NCBI GenBank assembly: GCA_947488085.1
Contig: CANKYI010000001.1
Span: 434,001 to 498,000 of the forward strand
Source of the DNA: an uncultured Erythrobacter sp.
GTDB lineage: Bacteria; Pseudomonadota; Alphaproteobacteria; Sphingomonadales; Sphingomonadaceae
DNA: 64,000 nt
Direction: 5' to 3'
The position numbers and the translations under genes were made by a program. Shown piece after piece: positions 17,406 to 26,851 of the stretch; the first letter of the stretch is position 1; every line of letters starts with the position of its first letter. Under the pieces are notes generated by a model, which saw only the letters and a list, made by a program, of their open reading frames with translations, made no database searches and was not told the origin of the DNA.

Positions 17406-20030
17406 ATGCGTTCAATTGTTTCCGGCACTGCCGGGTCGTATCGTTTTACCCTGCTGGCAGGTGCTGCCGCTTTTGCCGTTAGCGCGCCCAGTGTCGCTTT
17501 CGCTCAGGATGCAGACGAACCCGCGCTGCCAGAGGTGCCAGAAGCCAGCAATCAGATCATCGTGACCGCGTCCAAGCGTGAGCAAACACTGCAAGAGACG
17601 CCGATCTCGGTTTCGGTGACCAGCGGTGAGACGCTTGAAAACGCGCAAATCCGCGACGTGCTAGACCTGCAAACAGTGACCCCGTCATTGCGGGTTAGCC
17701 AACTTCAAACATCATCTGCATCGACATTCATCATTCGCGGTTTCGGTAACGGCGATAACAACTTTGGTATTGAGCCATCGGTTGGCGTCTTCATCGATGG
17801 CGTATTCCGTTCACGCTCTGCCGCGGCGTTGGGCGATCTTCCCAATGTTCAACGCATCGAGGTCCTGAACGGCCCACAATCCACTCTGTTCGGTAAGAAC
17901 GCATCGGCAGGCGTTATCTCGGTTGTGACCCGTGAGCCTCAGTTTGAATTCGGCGGCAGTGTTGAGGCCGTCTATGGCAATTTCAACACAGTCGTTTTGA
18001 AAGCGGACGTCACCGGCCCGATCACAGACAACATCGCATTTTCGCTTGATGGTAACTATCAGCGCCGCGACGGTTACTCGACCATCGTCAACCTAGATGA
18101 AGAGCAGAACAACCGCGACCGTTACTCGGTCCGTGGTCAGCTTTTGATCGAGCCAACACCGGATTTCAAAATCCGCGCGATTGTCGACTATTCAGAAATT
18201 GACGAGGTTTGCTGCCAGGTTGGCACGCTTGTCTCTGGTCCAGTTTCTGGCGCGATTAATGCGGTCGGCGGCCAGATCGGCAGCGCTGACACTTTCTTCA
18301 ACCGCGAAGCGTTCTTGAACTTTGTGCCAACCAACCAGGTCGAAAACTACGGCGCTTCGGTCCAAATGGATTATCAGGCGGGCCCGATCTCGTTCACATC
18401 GATCACGGCCTATCGCGAACTGCGCAACTTCTTCCTGTCGGACATCGATTACACCAGCGCTTCGCTGGCGACCGAAACCCGCGATCAGGCGGTGGATACC
18501 TTCACTCAGGAATTCCGGATCACGTCTGATTTTGACGGTCCGATCAACTTCCTGCTTGGTGGTTACTATTTTGACGAGTCAATCTCGCAAGACAGCGCCA
18601 TCCAAAACGGTGCCGACATCCGCGACGTTTTCGAACTGCTCGCTGGCGGCAACCCAGCAGACGTTCTGTCCGGTGCTCCAAGCGTGTTTAACGGTGTAGA
18701 AGCGGGCCTTGGCCTCGCTCAGGAAAGCATCTTCCTCACTCCGCTACTGTCGGATGAGCAATTCTCCATGGAGAACACGTCTTATTCGATCTTTGGTACG
18801 GTTGATTTTGAGCCGGTAGACGGCCTCGTCTTCACTGCTGGCTTCAACTACACTGACGACAGCAAGGATTTTGCACTGCAACAGCAGAGCTTCGATCCTC
18901 TTGGTCAGGTGAACCTGGTGGATGCGTTCATTACTCTCGCAACGGCGGGCGGCGTGACCACCCGCGATCAATTCCAAGCATTGCCACAGGCAAACCAGGA
19001 TGCGCTTATCGGTTTGGCTACGACGCCTTGCCCTCCGGGCGTGACTGCTGGCTGTAACCCATTCTTTGCGTTGCAAGGCTTCCAGTTCCAGCCGCCATTC
19101 CTGACCATTCCAAACGCTGTCGAAGATGGCCGTACGAGTGATGACGAACTGACATATCTGTTGCGCGTAGCGTATCAGGTGTCGAACGAAGTCAATGTCT
19201 ATGCCAGCTACGCAACTGGGTTTAAGGCAAGTTCGGTGAACCTGTCGCGCGACAGCCGTCCTTCGGGCACCGACTTTATTGCAGGACCCGGTGGTTCGAC
19301 TTTTGCTGCGCCATCATCGCCAATTCTTGATGCAGGCTTGGCCATTCCAAACCTTGCTTCGGGCACGCGTTTCGCTGGTCCGGAAGAGGCGGAAGTCTAC
19401 GAAATCGGTTTGAAAGCGCAGTGGGAAGGCTTTGGCTTTAACCTCGCTTTGTTTGACCAAACGATTGACGGTTTCCAAAGCCTCGCCTTCACCGGCACCG
19501 GCTTTGCTCTGCAAAATGCGGGTAGTCAGTCGGTTACCGGTATGGAGTTCGATGCAACCGTTGTCCCAACCGATGGTTTGGTTCTGACATTCGCGCTGAC
19601 TTACCTTGATCCGCTGTTTGACGATTTCCCTGGCAGTGTTCTGGGCGATCTCACTGGTGTGCGTCCGGGCGGTATCCCAGAAATCGCAATCGCGACCAGC
19701 GCAACTTACACGCATGAATGGGACAGCGGTACGCAGCTTATCACGCGCATCGATTACAACCATGAAAGCAACACGCCGATCAATAACGGCCTGCCAGAAT
19801 TCAATGCGAATCTCGGCAACACGCTGATTTTCGATCGTGAAGTGAACCTTGTGAACACATCGGTCACTCTGCGTTTGAACAATGGCCTCGAAGTGGGTGC
19901 GTTTGCGCGTAACCTTCTCGACGATCAATTCATCAGCACGGTGTTTGATGGCGTTGCGCAATCGGGCACGGTCTCGGGCTACCCGAACCAGCCACGCACT
20001 TATGGCGGCGTTGTTCGCTTCAAATTCTGA
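17406..20030 (+). CDS. TonB-dependent outer-membrane receptor
   Basis: An 874-residue receptor starting at the ATG at 17406, after a strong GAGGAGAGG and opening a signal peptide that ends near VAFAQ. The plug domain runs from about 50 to 170 (IIVTASKREQTLQETPISV; NVQRIEVLNGPQSTLFGKNASAGVI). The 22-strand barrel follows and ends in the aromatic residue pattern VVRFKF needed for outer-membrane insertion. The ligand is not evident: it belongs to the large sphingomonad group of iron-siderophore or carbohydrate/aromatic-compound receptors. No partner transport or regulatory gene lies beside it. A strong terminator closes the gene, so it is monocistronic. Confidence 0.94.
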   Translation: MRSIVSGTAGSYRFTLLAGAAAFAVSAPSVAFAQDADEPALPEVPEASNQIIVTASKREQTLQETPISVSVTSGETLENAQIRDVLDLQTVTPSLRVSQLQTSSASTFIIRGFGNGDNNFGIEPSVGVFIDGVFRSRSAAALGDLPNVQRIEVLNGPQSTLFGKNASAGVISVVTREPQFEFGGSVEAVYGNFNTVVLKADVTGPITDNIAFSLDGNYQRRDGYSTIVNLDEEQNNRDRYSVRGQLLIEPTPDFKIRAIVDYSEIDEVCCQVGTLVSGPVSGAINAVGGQIGSADTFFNREAFLNFVPTNQVENYGASVQMDYQAGPISFTSITAYRELRNFFLSDIDYTSASLATETRDQAVDTFTQEFRITSDFDGPINFLLGGYYFDESISQDSAIQNGADIRDVFELLAGGNPADVLSGAPSVFNGVEAGLGLAQESIFLTPLLSDEQFSMENTSYSIFGTVDFEPVDGLVFTAGFNYTDDSKDFALQQQSFDPLGQVNLVDAFITLATAGGVTTRDQFQALPQANQDALIGLATTPCPPGVTAGCNPFFALQGFQFQPPFLTIPNAVEDGRTSDDELTYLLRVAYQVSNEVNVYASYATGFKASSVNLSRDSRPSGTDFIAGPGGSTFAAPSSPILDAGLAIPNLASGTRFAGPEEAEVYEIGLKAQWEGFGFNLALFDQTIDGFQSLAFTGTGFALQNAGSQSVTGMEFDATVVPTDGLVLTFALTYLDPLFDDFPGSVLGDLTGVRPGGIPEIAIATSATYTHEWDSGTQLITRIDYNHESNTPINNGLPEFNANLGNTLIFDREVNLVNTSVTLRLNNGLEVGAFARNLLDDQFISTVFDGVAQSGTVSGYPNQPRTYGGVVRFKF

Positions 20031-20052
20031 TCACACTTTCTGATCAATCCTG

Positions 20053-20095
20053 AAAAAAAGGGGGCCTCGCCAGAAATGGCGAGGCCCCCTTTTTT
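20053..20095. terminator. Strong bidirectional terminator after the TonB receptor
   Basis: A perfect 12-bp stem GGGGGCCTCGCC (20060-20071) pairs with 20078-20089 around an AGAAAT loop. It is flanked by seven A residues (20053-20059) and six T residues (20090-20095), so it can act in both directions. Confidence 0.95.
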
Positions 20096-20242
20096 ACTTC
20101 CCATTGTGGAACGTCTGCGCCTCTTACCAACTTTGCGATTGCGTGAGTGGGGGCGAATGTGCACGTTGGTGTCAACACATCGGCGGTGCGCGCATAGTCG
20201 CGCACCTTTGGGATTGGCCGATGGTTCGTTGAGGGGACAATC

Positions 20243-21121
20243 ATGAAAGTTGATATTGGCCGAGTGTTTTCCAACACTTGGGAAATGATCAAGCAGCGTT
20301 TTTGGCTGCTTTTGGGGATGTGGGCGGTCTATCTCGGCATCCAGATCGTGTTTGGAATGGTCTTTGGCGGCATTCTTGGCGGATCAATGTTCGCATTGGG
20401 TGCCGGTGCTGGTGGCCTTGACGATCCCGCGATGTTGGGCGGCCTTGGCATTGGCGTCATCTTGCTGATGATCATTTTCTACTTTGCCTACATCGTGTTG
20501 ATGGTGGCACAGCAATGTTCGATGACGGCACTCGCAACGCCGATGTTCAAATTGCCATTTGGCGAAGCGATTAAAGTCGGTGCCAAAGGCGGGTTGACCT
20601 TTCTGGGCATTATTCTGGCGTTCCTTGTCGCCTATCTCGGATTCATTATCGTTGCTGCGATCATCGGCGGAATTGCGTCTTTGCTGGGCGAAATTGTCGG
20701 AGGAATTCTGGGCGTAATCATGCTTTTGGCCTTTGTGCCTGCGCTGATTTTTGTCGCAATGCGGCTTTCGGTTCTGGTGCCAGTGGTGGCGGTCGACCGC
20801 GTGTTCAATCCGATCACTGCAATCCAGAAGACCTGGGCAATGACCAAAGGCAATGTGCTGGCGATCTTTGTGATCTATGTCGTTGTCGGCGTGCTCGCGA
20901 TGGTTCTGGTCTTCCTGCCGTTTGGTATGATCTTCGGCTCCATGGCAGCGATTGGGTCAGGCGGCGACGGAGCCGGCGCTGTTGCAGCGATCTTTGGTTC
21001 GCTGTTCCTCTTCTTCCCGTTGTTCCTGGTCTATTCGATTGTGGCGATCACAATCGTTGCCTGCTTGCACAGCGAGTTGAGCGATACCGGCACACAGAGC
21101 GTCGAAGACACGTTCGGCTGA
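20243..21121 (+). CDS. Polytopic inner-membrane protein, GPDPase-membrane-domain-like
   Basis: This 292-residue protein has about six long hydrophobic segments rich in Gly, Ala and Ile. The stretch around VAVDRVFNPITAIQKTWAMTKGN, between the fourth and fifth segments, resembles the conserved region of YciC and glycerophosphodiesterase membrane-domain proteins, which occur as unknown-function integral membrane proteins. The ribosome binding site is GAGGGG before the ATG at 20243. No enzyme motif is seen. It converges on the ABC permease gene, with 12 bases between the stops. Confidence 0.7.
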   Translation: MKVDIGRVFSNTWEMIKQRFWLLLGMWAVYLGIQIVFGMVFGGILGGSMFALGAGAGGLDDPAMLGGLGIGVILLMIIFYFAYIVLMVAQQCSMTALATPMFKLPFGEAIKVGAKGGLTFLGIILAFLVAYLGFIIVAAIIGGIASLLGEIVGGILGVIMLLAFVPALIFVAMRLSVLVPVVAVDRVFNPITAIQKTWAMTKGNVLAIFVIYVVVGVLAMVLVFLPFGMIFGSMAAIGSGGDGAGAVAAIFGSLFLFFPLFLVYSIVAITIVACLHSELSDTGTQSVEDTFG

Positions 21122-21133
21122 TCGCTTTGAGCC

Positions 21134-23671
21134 TCAAAGCTCTCTGAGCGCTTGGGCGGGTTTTGCACGCAATAGCGGCAATGACCCGCCCAGTGCGAAG
21201 GCGAGCACCATGACAAGGCCAAGGCCGAGAACGCCTAAGACAACGCCCCAATCTGGCAACCAGTCAAATTCGAAGAGCTGCGTGATAATCACCCAGCCAA
21301 GGCTCGATCCTAAGGCGAGGGCCACCAGTGCCAGTGCGCCTGCGATCAGGCCATATTCCGCCAATTGCAGACCAAGGATTTGCCGCCGGCTCGCACCCAG
21401 CACTCGCAGGACTACGGTGTCATAAGTCCGCGCCGCGCGCGCCGCAGCAATCGCGCCCATCAACACCGCAAGGCCTGCCAGCACTGCGACTGCTGCGGCG
21501 GCGAGAGTGGCGAGGCCGACTTGCTCGAGCAATTCGCGTGCCTGCACCAGCACTTCACCAACTTCGACGACCGAGCTGGATGGGAATTCTTGCACCATCG
21601 CGCGCAGCAAGTCACCGCGTGCGGCCATATCGGCATCCTCGGACAAGTCGATTGTGGCCGACAATTTGTGCGGCGCATCGGAAATCGCATTGCGGGAAAA
21701 GACGAGCGTGAAGTTAAAGCCCATCGTCTCCCAATCGATCTCACGCAAATTGGCGATCCGCACATCGCGCTGAGCACCCAATATGCCGATGGTCAGCATA
21801 TCGCCCACTTCCAACCCTGCGGCCTCGGCAAATTGCGCATCGATGGAGACAAGTGGCTCGCCATCATGTGTTTCGCTCCACCATTCGCCTTCGACGATCC
21901 GGCTGCCTTCGGGCGCGGTGTCGGCATAGGTGATGCCGCGCTCCCCGCGCAGGGCCCATGCGCCGTCGGGGATCTCTTCAAGATCGGCGGTGCGCTGCAT
22001 ATTACCTTCGGGACCGAATGCGAGGATCGCGCCGCGCAAAGTGGGGACAGTGCGCAATTGCGCATCGGGGAAGGGGGCTTTGACCAGCTCAGTAAAGCGC
22101 GCTTCGCCCTCTGGCGGGACGTCTATGACGAAGTAGTCCGGCGCCTCTTGCGGGACGCGCGTCTGGATATTGCCGTCAATCGCGCTTTGGATAGCGGCGA
22201 GCAGGACGAACGCTGCAAGGCCAAAGCCAAGCGCGGTCACCAGCGCCGATGTGGGCGCTCCCGGGCGATAGATATTGGACAGGGCCGAGCGCATGAGAGG
22301 ATTGGCCGGGCGGGGCAGTTTGCGCGCCACATATTGTAGGCCAAGGCCAAGCGCGGTGAGCAAGATCAACGCACCGCCTGCTCCGAGCAGGAACCCGCCT
22401 GCCAAAAGCGGCTGAGCCGTGGTCAGGATTGCCAGAGCACAGATCGCCAGCAGCCCGATGCCAGTGGCCATCAAAGCGCGTTTGTCGCGGGCCAGCGGCA
22501 CAATCCGGCTGCGCATCAAAGCCATGGCCGGGAAACTGCGCGCTCGCAACAATGGCGCAGCGGCAAATGCAAATGCGACCAGCAAGCCATAAGCGCCTGC
22601 CAACATCAACGGAGCAGGCTCAATCACAAAGCCGCTTTCGACCGGCAACAGCCCTTCCAAAGCCGCTCCCAGCAGCGGCGTCACCAACACGCCTGTCGCC
22701 AAGCCGAGCGCACTACCTGCAATCGCCGCAACGGCGATTTGCAGCGCGTAGATCCGCACAATGTCGCGCGACGATGCGCCGAGCACTTTGAGCGTCGCGA
22801 TGCTGGCGCGGCGTTGGTCGAGATAGGAGGACACCCCGCCCGCAATACCGATCCCGGCAATAACCAGCGCGGCCAGGCCGACCAGCGTCAAAAAGTCGCT
22901 CATCTGGCGCACAAACCTATCGGCGCCGGGGGACGCGCGGTCACGCGTGCGGAAGTCGAACCCGGCATCGGGGAAAGCTTCGGTTAGCGCCTCTTCGACC
23001 CCCTCAGGATCAGCGGCGGTATCGTCGAAAGCGATGCGATATTTGCTTTGGAACAACGATCCGGGCTGGAGCAAACCCGCTTGGTCCGGGACGCTCTTGG
23101 CAACCAAAACGGTTGGACCAAGCTGAAACCCTTCGGATAAGCGGTCGGGTTCATTGGCGATCACGCCTGCTGCTCTCAGTTCCATCGTGCCCATGCGGAA
23201 TGTATCGCCAACTGCGATGTCGAGCCGGTCCAGCGCCCCTTGAGCGAGATAGGCGTCATTCGCGCTGGGTGCGCCCGGCTCGCTACCATCGTAGAGAGTG
23301 AATGTGCCAAAGAGCGGCCATCTGTCGTCAATCGCTTTGAGTTCAACGGGAGCAGCGGCATTATCGGTGCTGGCCATCGCTTGCATCCGGTACCCGCCCG
23401 AAAGCGTGCCGTATTCGCCAAGCGCAGTCAGTTCATCTTCGCTGAGGTCGCGTTGCCAAACCTCGACCTCTAAGTCTCCGCCGAGCAATTCCTGACCCGA
23501 TGATTGCAACTCGCGCTCAATCGAGGCGGTCAGCGTGCCAATCGCGGCCAAAGCAGCAGTGCCAAGGAATATGCACACCAACAACAATCGCAGCCCGCGA
23601 AATCGCGCATTGAGATCACGCCGGGCAATCTGCCACGCTGCGCCCCAGGACAGACCGCTCTGCGAGCTCAT
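21134..23671 (-). CDS. ABC transporter permease, FtsX/MacB-type
   Basis: This 845-residue permease has an N-terminal membrane segment (about 23-45), a long periplasmic domain, then three or four membrane segments around 255-370, a repeat of this plan (segments near 400-450, a second periplasmic domain, segments near 710-840). The FtsX core is doubled, as in the YbbP-type permeases. It starts with ATGA overlap to the ATPase gene (23668-23671). The usual pairing of YbbA/YbbP-type ATPase and permease next to a TesA-like lipase is kept here, with the lipase divergent. The substrate is unknown; an envelope lipid or lipoprotein role is possible. Confidence 0.9.
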   Translation of the reverse strand: MSSQSGLSWGAAWQIARRDLNARFRGLRLLLVCIFLGTAALAAIGTLTASIERELQSSGQELLGGDLEVEVWQRDLSEDELTALGEYGTLSGGYRMQAMASTDNAAAPVELKAIDDRWPLFGTFTLYDGSEPGAPSANDAYLAQGALDRLDIAVGDTFRMGTMELRAAGVIANEPDRLSEGFQLGPTVLVAKSVPDQAGLLQPGSLFQSKYRIAFDDTAADPEGVEEALTEAFPDAGFDFRTRDRASPGADRFVRQMSDFLTLVGLAALVIAGIGIAGGVSSYLDQRRASIATLKVLGASSRDIVRIYALQIAVAAIAGSALGLATGVLVTPLLGAALEGLLPVESGFVIEPAPLMLAGAYGLLVAFAFAAAPLLRARSFPAMALMRSRIVPLARDKRALMATGIGLLAICALAILTTAQPLLAGGFLLGAGGALILLTALGLGLQYVARKLPRPANPLMRSALSNIYRPGAPTSALVTALGFGLAAFVLLAAIQSAIDGNIQTRVPQEAPDYFVIDVPPEGEARFTELVKAPFPDAQLRTVPTLRGAILAFGPEGNMQRTADLEEIPDGAWALRGERGITYADTAPEGSRIVEGEWWSETHDGEPLVSIDAQFAEAAGLEVGDMLTIGILGAQRDVRIANLREIDWETMGFNFTLVFSRNAISDAPHKLSATIDLSEDADMAARGDLLRAMVQEFPSSSVVEVGEVLVQARELLEQVGLATLAAAAVAVLAGLAVLMGAIAAARAARTYDTVVLRVLGASRRQILGLQLAEYGLIAGALALVALALGSSLGWVIITQLFEFDWLPDWGVVLGVLGLGLVMVLAFALGGSLPLLRAKPAQALREL

Positions 23672-24402
23672 TCGGCCGCATCCTTTGCAGCAGTGTCTGA
23701 GCGCGTGTCAGAGACAACCACGCCATCTGCCATGGTCAGCACGCGCTCGCATTGCGCGGCGAGCTTTGGATCATGGGTGATGATGAGCAAGGTCGCGCCG
23801 GTCTCCGCGCGCCGGGCAAAGAGCAATTCGACGATTTCCTCGCCTGTGCTCACATCCAGATTGCCGGTTGGCTCATCGGCAAAGATCAGTTGCGGGCGTG
23901 GCGCAGTTGCGCGGGCGATAGCGACGCGTTGTTGTTCTCCGCCGGACAGTTGAGATGGATAGTGGCTCATACGATGGCCAAGGCCCACTGCCGCCAGTTC
24001 AGTCATTGCACGATCTGTCGCGCCTTCGCTGCCCGCAAGCTCCATCGGCGTGGCGACATTCTCCGCCGCCGTCATGGTGGGCAGGAGGTGGAACGCCTGA
24101 AGCACAATCCCGATGCGACCCCGGCGCGCTGCCGCCAACCCGTCTTCGTCGAGCTGCGCAAAATTCTCACCCGCAACGGTCAAATCCCCGCCGCTTGCGC
24201 GCTCCAACCCTGACAGCACCGCCATCAGCGAGCTTTTGCCAGAACCAGACGGCCCAAGCAGCGCGACGACTTCACCATGCGCAATATCGAGGTCGATCCC
24301 GCGCAGGATGTCAACCGGGGCATCTTTGCTCCCGAGCGTTAGGGTGAGATTACGGGCGGAAACCGCAAATGCGGATGAGGATGTAGGGTTTGTCACAGAC
24401 AC
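23668..24402 (-). CDS. ABC transporter ATP-binding protein (YbbA/LolD-type)
   Basis: A 244-residue ATPase with Walker A GPSGSGKSS, Q-loop LQAFHLLPTMTAAENV, signature LSGGEQQRVAIARA, Walker B LIFADEPTGNLD and the H-loop THDPKLA. These mark the MacB/LolD/YbbA group that works with FtsX-like permeases. Translation is coupled to the permease by the ATGA overlap. It is divergent from the esterase gene across about 52 bases, which must hold both promoters. Confidence 0.93.
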   Translation of the reverse strand: MSVTNPTSSSAFAVSARNLTLTLGSKDAPVDILRGIDLDIAHGEVVALLGPSGSGKSSLMAVLSGLERASGGDLTVAGENFAQLDEDGLAAARRGRIGIVLQAFHLLPTMTAAENVATPMELAGSEGATDRAMTELAAVGLGHRMSHYPSQLSGGEQQRVAIARATAPRPQLIFADEPTGNLDVSTGEEIVELLFARRAETGATLLIITHDPKLAAQCERVLTMADGVVVSDTRSDTAAKDAAE

Positions 24403-24454
24403 CAGATGGGATAGGGATGGGTTTCAAACAAGAGACTAATGAGAAGACCTGACG

Positions 24455-25213
24455 ATGCCCATCAACTCTTTGTCGAAAACTGTATCAGCAGCTGTGTGTT
24501 TTGCCGCTGTCTTGGCTCTGTCCGCTTGCGGGGCCGAGAACGCCGATGACGCGCCCAGTTCCGCACGCGCTGGACCCGAAACCGGCGCAATTGCCGATAG
24601 TGAGCTGGCGATCCCGGTTATGGGTGAACAGATTGATATCATCGCGTTTGGGGATAGTCTTTTTGCAGGATACGGTCTGGAAGACATGGCGGATTCCTAT
24701 CCGTCAAAGCTGGAAGCGGCTCTGCGCGCGCGCGGTATCAACGCGGCCATAGTCAATGCGGGCGTGTCCGGCGATACGAGCGCTGCGGGCCTAAGCCGTT
24801 TGGCATTCACATTGGATGCGCAGGAGCAGACCCCTGATTTCTTCATTCTGGAACTTGGCGGCAATGATCTGCTGCGCGGGCTTTCCCCGGAAGAGACGCG
24901 CGCAAACTTTAGCGCGATGCTGACAATCCTGCGCGACCGCGACATTCCGGTTTTGCTGATGGGAATGCGCGCGCCACCCAATTATGGACCGGAATATCAG
25001 GCAGAGTTTGATGCTCTCTATGGCGAGTTAGCAGCCGAGTTCGATACTGCGTTGATCGGGTTTTGGATGGAAGATATCTACGAGGATGCCTCGCTGTTCC
25101 AATCCGATCGCATTCATCCAACCGCAGAGGGGATAGAAGCTCTGGTGGCGTCGACCTTGGATGAGGTTGCGGCGGCTCTGCCTCAGAGCGATGAGGCTGA
25201 CGCGGAAAGCTAA
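24455..25213 (+). CDS. GDSL arylesterase/lysophospholipase (TesA-like) lipoprotein
   Basis: This 252-residue SGNH hydrolase has a signal ending in LSAC, so it is probably a lipoprotein rather than the soluble periplasmic form seen in E. coli TesA. The four SGNH blocks are present: block I AFGDSLFAGYGL (Ser), block II Gly in VNAGVSGDTSAAG, block III GGNDLLRG (Asn), block V DRIHPTAEG (Asp and His). It should hydrolyse short acyl esters or lysophospholipids at the envelope. The last bases overlap the recF stop on the other strand (25210-25213). Confidence 0.9.
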   Translation: MPINSLSKTVSAAVCFAAVLALSACGAENADDAPSSARAGPETGAIADSELAIPVMGEQIDIIAFGDSLFAGYGLEDMADSYPSKLEAALRARGINAAIVNAGVSGDTSAAGLSRLAFTLDAQEQTPDFFILELGGNDLLRGLSPEETRANFSAMLTILRDRDIPVLLMGMRAPPNYGPEYQAEFDALYGELAAEFDTALIGFWMEDIYEDASLFQSDRIHPTAEGIEALVASTLDEVAAALPQSDEADAES

Positions 25214-26298
25214 ATCCGCTCCAGTGTCCCGCCGCTGACCCGCCAAATTGCCGCTTCGCCTTGTATATCGGCGAAGGGGGCGAGTTCGGTCCCTGTCATC
25301 CACACTTGTGCGCCGCCGCCACGCAAACGGCGGAACAGTTCTGTTCGGCGCACCGGATCAAGATGCGCGGCGACTTCATCCAAGAGCAGCACGCTAGGCC
25401 GCCCCGATGCGGCCAACACACCGTGAGCCAGCGTGATTGCGATCAGCATCGCCTTTTGCTCGCCGGTGGAACAGGAGGCGGCGGGTTGACCGCTGCTGGC
25501 CATCACAACTTCCAACTCATCGCGATGCGGCCCCACTAATGCACGTCCGGCACCCCGGTCGCGCGGACGGGCGCGGGCTAGCTCCGCGAGCAATTCTGCC
25601 GCATCCATCGGACCACCGGGGCGATAGGTGAGGGTGGGCCGGGCAAAGGGCTCAGGCGGCAGTGCGGACAATTCATCCGCCAACATCGCAATCAGCCGCG
25701 ATCGGGTTTTCGCAACCGCACCGCCATGTTGTGCCACCTGCGCTTCAATCGCATCGAGCCACCGCGCATCACCGCGCTCCTCTAACAGCCGGTTGCGTTC
25801 GCGCAGCGCGGTCTCCAACTGGCTGACCGCTTTTGCGTGCCCCGGTTCAATCGCCAGCGCCATCCGATCGATAAAGCGCCGTCGCGCACCCGCGCTATCA
25901 GTGAACAGGCCGTCCATGGCTGGAGTGAGCCACGACACCGCATGCCATTCCGATAAAGCGCTGGCGCTCGCATCAGCGCCATTGATACGCACCAGACGCC
26001 GGGTAGGGCGCTCTGATTGGGTATAGGTGCCGATCCGTGCAGAGGTCTGACCCTGTTCGATCAGGCTTGCTCCAATCGCAAAAGCGCCCGGCGGCGCATC
26101 AGTGGAGGTGCGAAGGGCCACATCGCCAAGCGATGCCCGGCGCAGGCCTCGCCCTGGGCTAAGCAGAGAAATGGCTTCGAGCACATTGGTCTTACCCGCG
26201 CCATTCTCACCCACCAACAGATTGAAATGCGCAGTGTCCGCCAGCTGTGAGGCAGCGTGATTGCGGAAGTTTTCAAGGGTGATTTTCGCCAGCGCCAT
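25210..26298 (-). CDS. recF: DNA replication and repair protein RecF
   Basis: A 362-residue SMC-like ATPase that loads RecA at gaps with RecO and RecR. The start is taken at 26298 (MALAKITLENFRNH), the family's usual opening; a start at 26319 would add seven residues, and the open frame to 26652 has no family character. Walker A GENGAGKT is at about 30-37, the signature-like STGEQKAML and Walker B LLLDEVAAHLD near the C-terminus. It is not next to dnaA/dnaN/gyrB here, which is common in this order. It diverges from the microprotein cluster. Confidence 0.95.
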   Translation of the reverse strand: MALAKITLENFRNHAASQLADTAHFNLLVGENGAGKTNVLEAISLLSPGRGLRRASLGDVALRTSTDAPPGAFAIGASLIEQGQTSARIGTYTQSERPTRRLVRINGADASASALSEWHAVSWLTPAMDGLFTDSAGARRRFIDRMALAIEPGHAKAVSQLETALRERNRLLEERGDARWLDAIEAQVAQHGGAVAKTRSRLIAMLADELSALPPEPFARPTLTYRPGGPMDAAELLAELARARPRDRGAGRALVGPHRDELEVVMASSGQPAASCSTGEQKAMLIAITLAHGVLAASGRPSVLLLDEVAAHLDPVRRTELFRRLRGGGAQVWMTGTELAPFADIQGEAAIWRVSGGTLERI

Positions 26299-26472
26299 AG
26301 GTGCAGGCGTGGTTAGCATGGGGGCGAAGAAACGCCAGTCAGGCCAATCGGAAAGCTGCGTGAAACCGTCAATCCCAACACATGGTGAAAATTCCCAATC
26401 TTTCGGTTTGATGAACAGGAGGTAAACTCGTGTATCTTGCAAAAAGCCCGGAATTCTGCCGTTTTTCAAGTT

Positions 26473-26488
26473 TGGCACGGCTCCTGCA
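26473..26488 (+). promoter_or_regulatory. Predicted sigma-54 (RpoN) promoter, -24/-12
   Basis: TGGCACG (26473-26479) then four bases then CTGCA (26484-26488) matches the sigma-54 consensus TGGCACG-N4-TTGCW with one change (C for T). The invariant GG (26474-26475) and GC (26486-26487) are separated by exactly ten bases. Transcription would begin near 26498, giving an untranslated leader of about 55 bases with a small CCTCA/TGAGG hairpin (26502-26520), then the first microprotein. Sigma-54 control of pspC-type genes is known from the phage-shock system, where PspF is the activator; here the link is inferred. No activator site was identified. Confidence 0.75.
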
Positions 26489-26552
26489 GAGTAGTCCGTG
26501 TCCTCAGGATGAACTTGAGGAAACAGACAAAACCAAAACTGGAGACTTAAAA

Positions 26553-26663
26553 ATGACCGCCACTGACACAGCAAACCGTTTCGCAGCCGCAGCTTTCGCA
26601 CTCGTCGTTTCAGCCGCAATGTTCGCTTACGCAATCGTCCCAGCCAGCCCAACGCTCGCTTAA
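26553..26663 (+). CDS. Small membrane peptide 1 (36 residues), upstream of pspC-like gene
   Basis: The ATG at 26553 follows the ribosome binding site GGAG (26541-26544) at a good distance. The peptide has a polar start (MTATDTANR), one membrane-spanning stretch (FAAAAFALVVSAAMFAYAIV) and the tail PASPTLA. It shares the core pattern A-x-R-x3-A-x3-L-V-V-S-A-A-x-F-A-Y-A-I-x-P-A-S-P with the next peptide, in a stretch that is nearly identical at the DNA level. I do not recognise the family. Three tandem copies with conserved sequence and proper start sites argue that it is translated. No enzymatic function is expected; a role as a membrane sensor or partner of PspC is a guess from position. Confidence 0.75.
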   Translation: MTATDTANRFAAAAFALVVSAAMFAYAIVPASPTLA

Positions 26664-26699
26664 TTCAAACCTACTCAAGCCCCAAAGGAACCTGTCATC

Positions 26700-26813
26700 A
26701 TGTTTACCACCGAAACCGCAACTCGCCTGACTTCAGCCGCTTTCTCGCTCGTCGTCTCAGCCGCTTTCTTTGCTTACGCAATCATCCCCGCCAGCCCAAC
26801 CACCATGGTCTGA
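26700..26813 (+). CDS. Small membrane peptide 2 (37 residues), tandem paralogue
   Basis: The start at 26700 follows AAAGGAA (26684-26690). The sequence MFTTETATR, then a single membrane segment (LTSAAFSLVVSAAFFAYAII), then PASPTTMV, is a close copy of peptide 1, with most differences at third codon positions, so the pair comes from a tandem duplication kept under selection for the peptide. The gap between the two genes is 36 bases, with no terminator seen. Function unknown; the same considerations apply as for peptide 1. Confidence 0.75.
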   Translation: MFTTETATRLTSAAFSLVVSAAFFAYAIIPASPTTMV

Positions 26814-26851
26814 TCCTCACAAACCCACATTCAACAAAAGGACCCGTCACA

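Noticed and set aside
21365..22339. Open frame of about 324 codons on the plus strand opposite the ABC permease
   Set aside because: Fully antisense to the permease gene, with biased composition and no recognisable domain.
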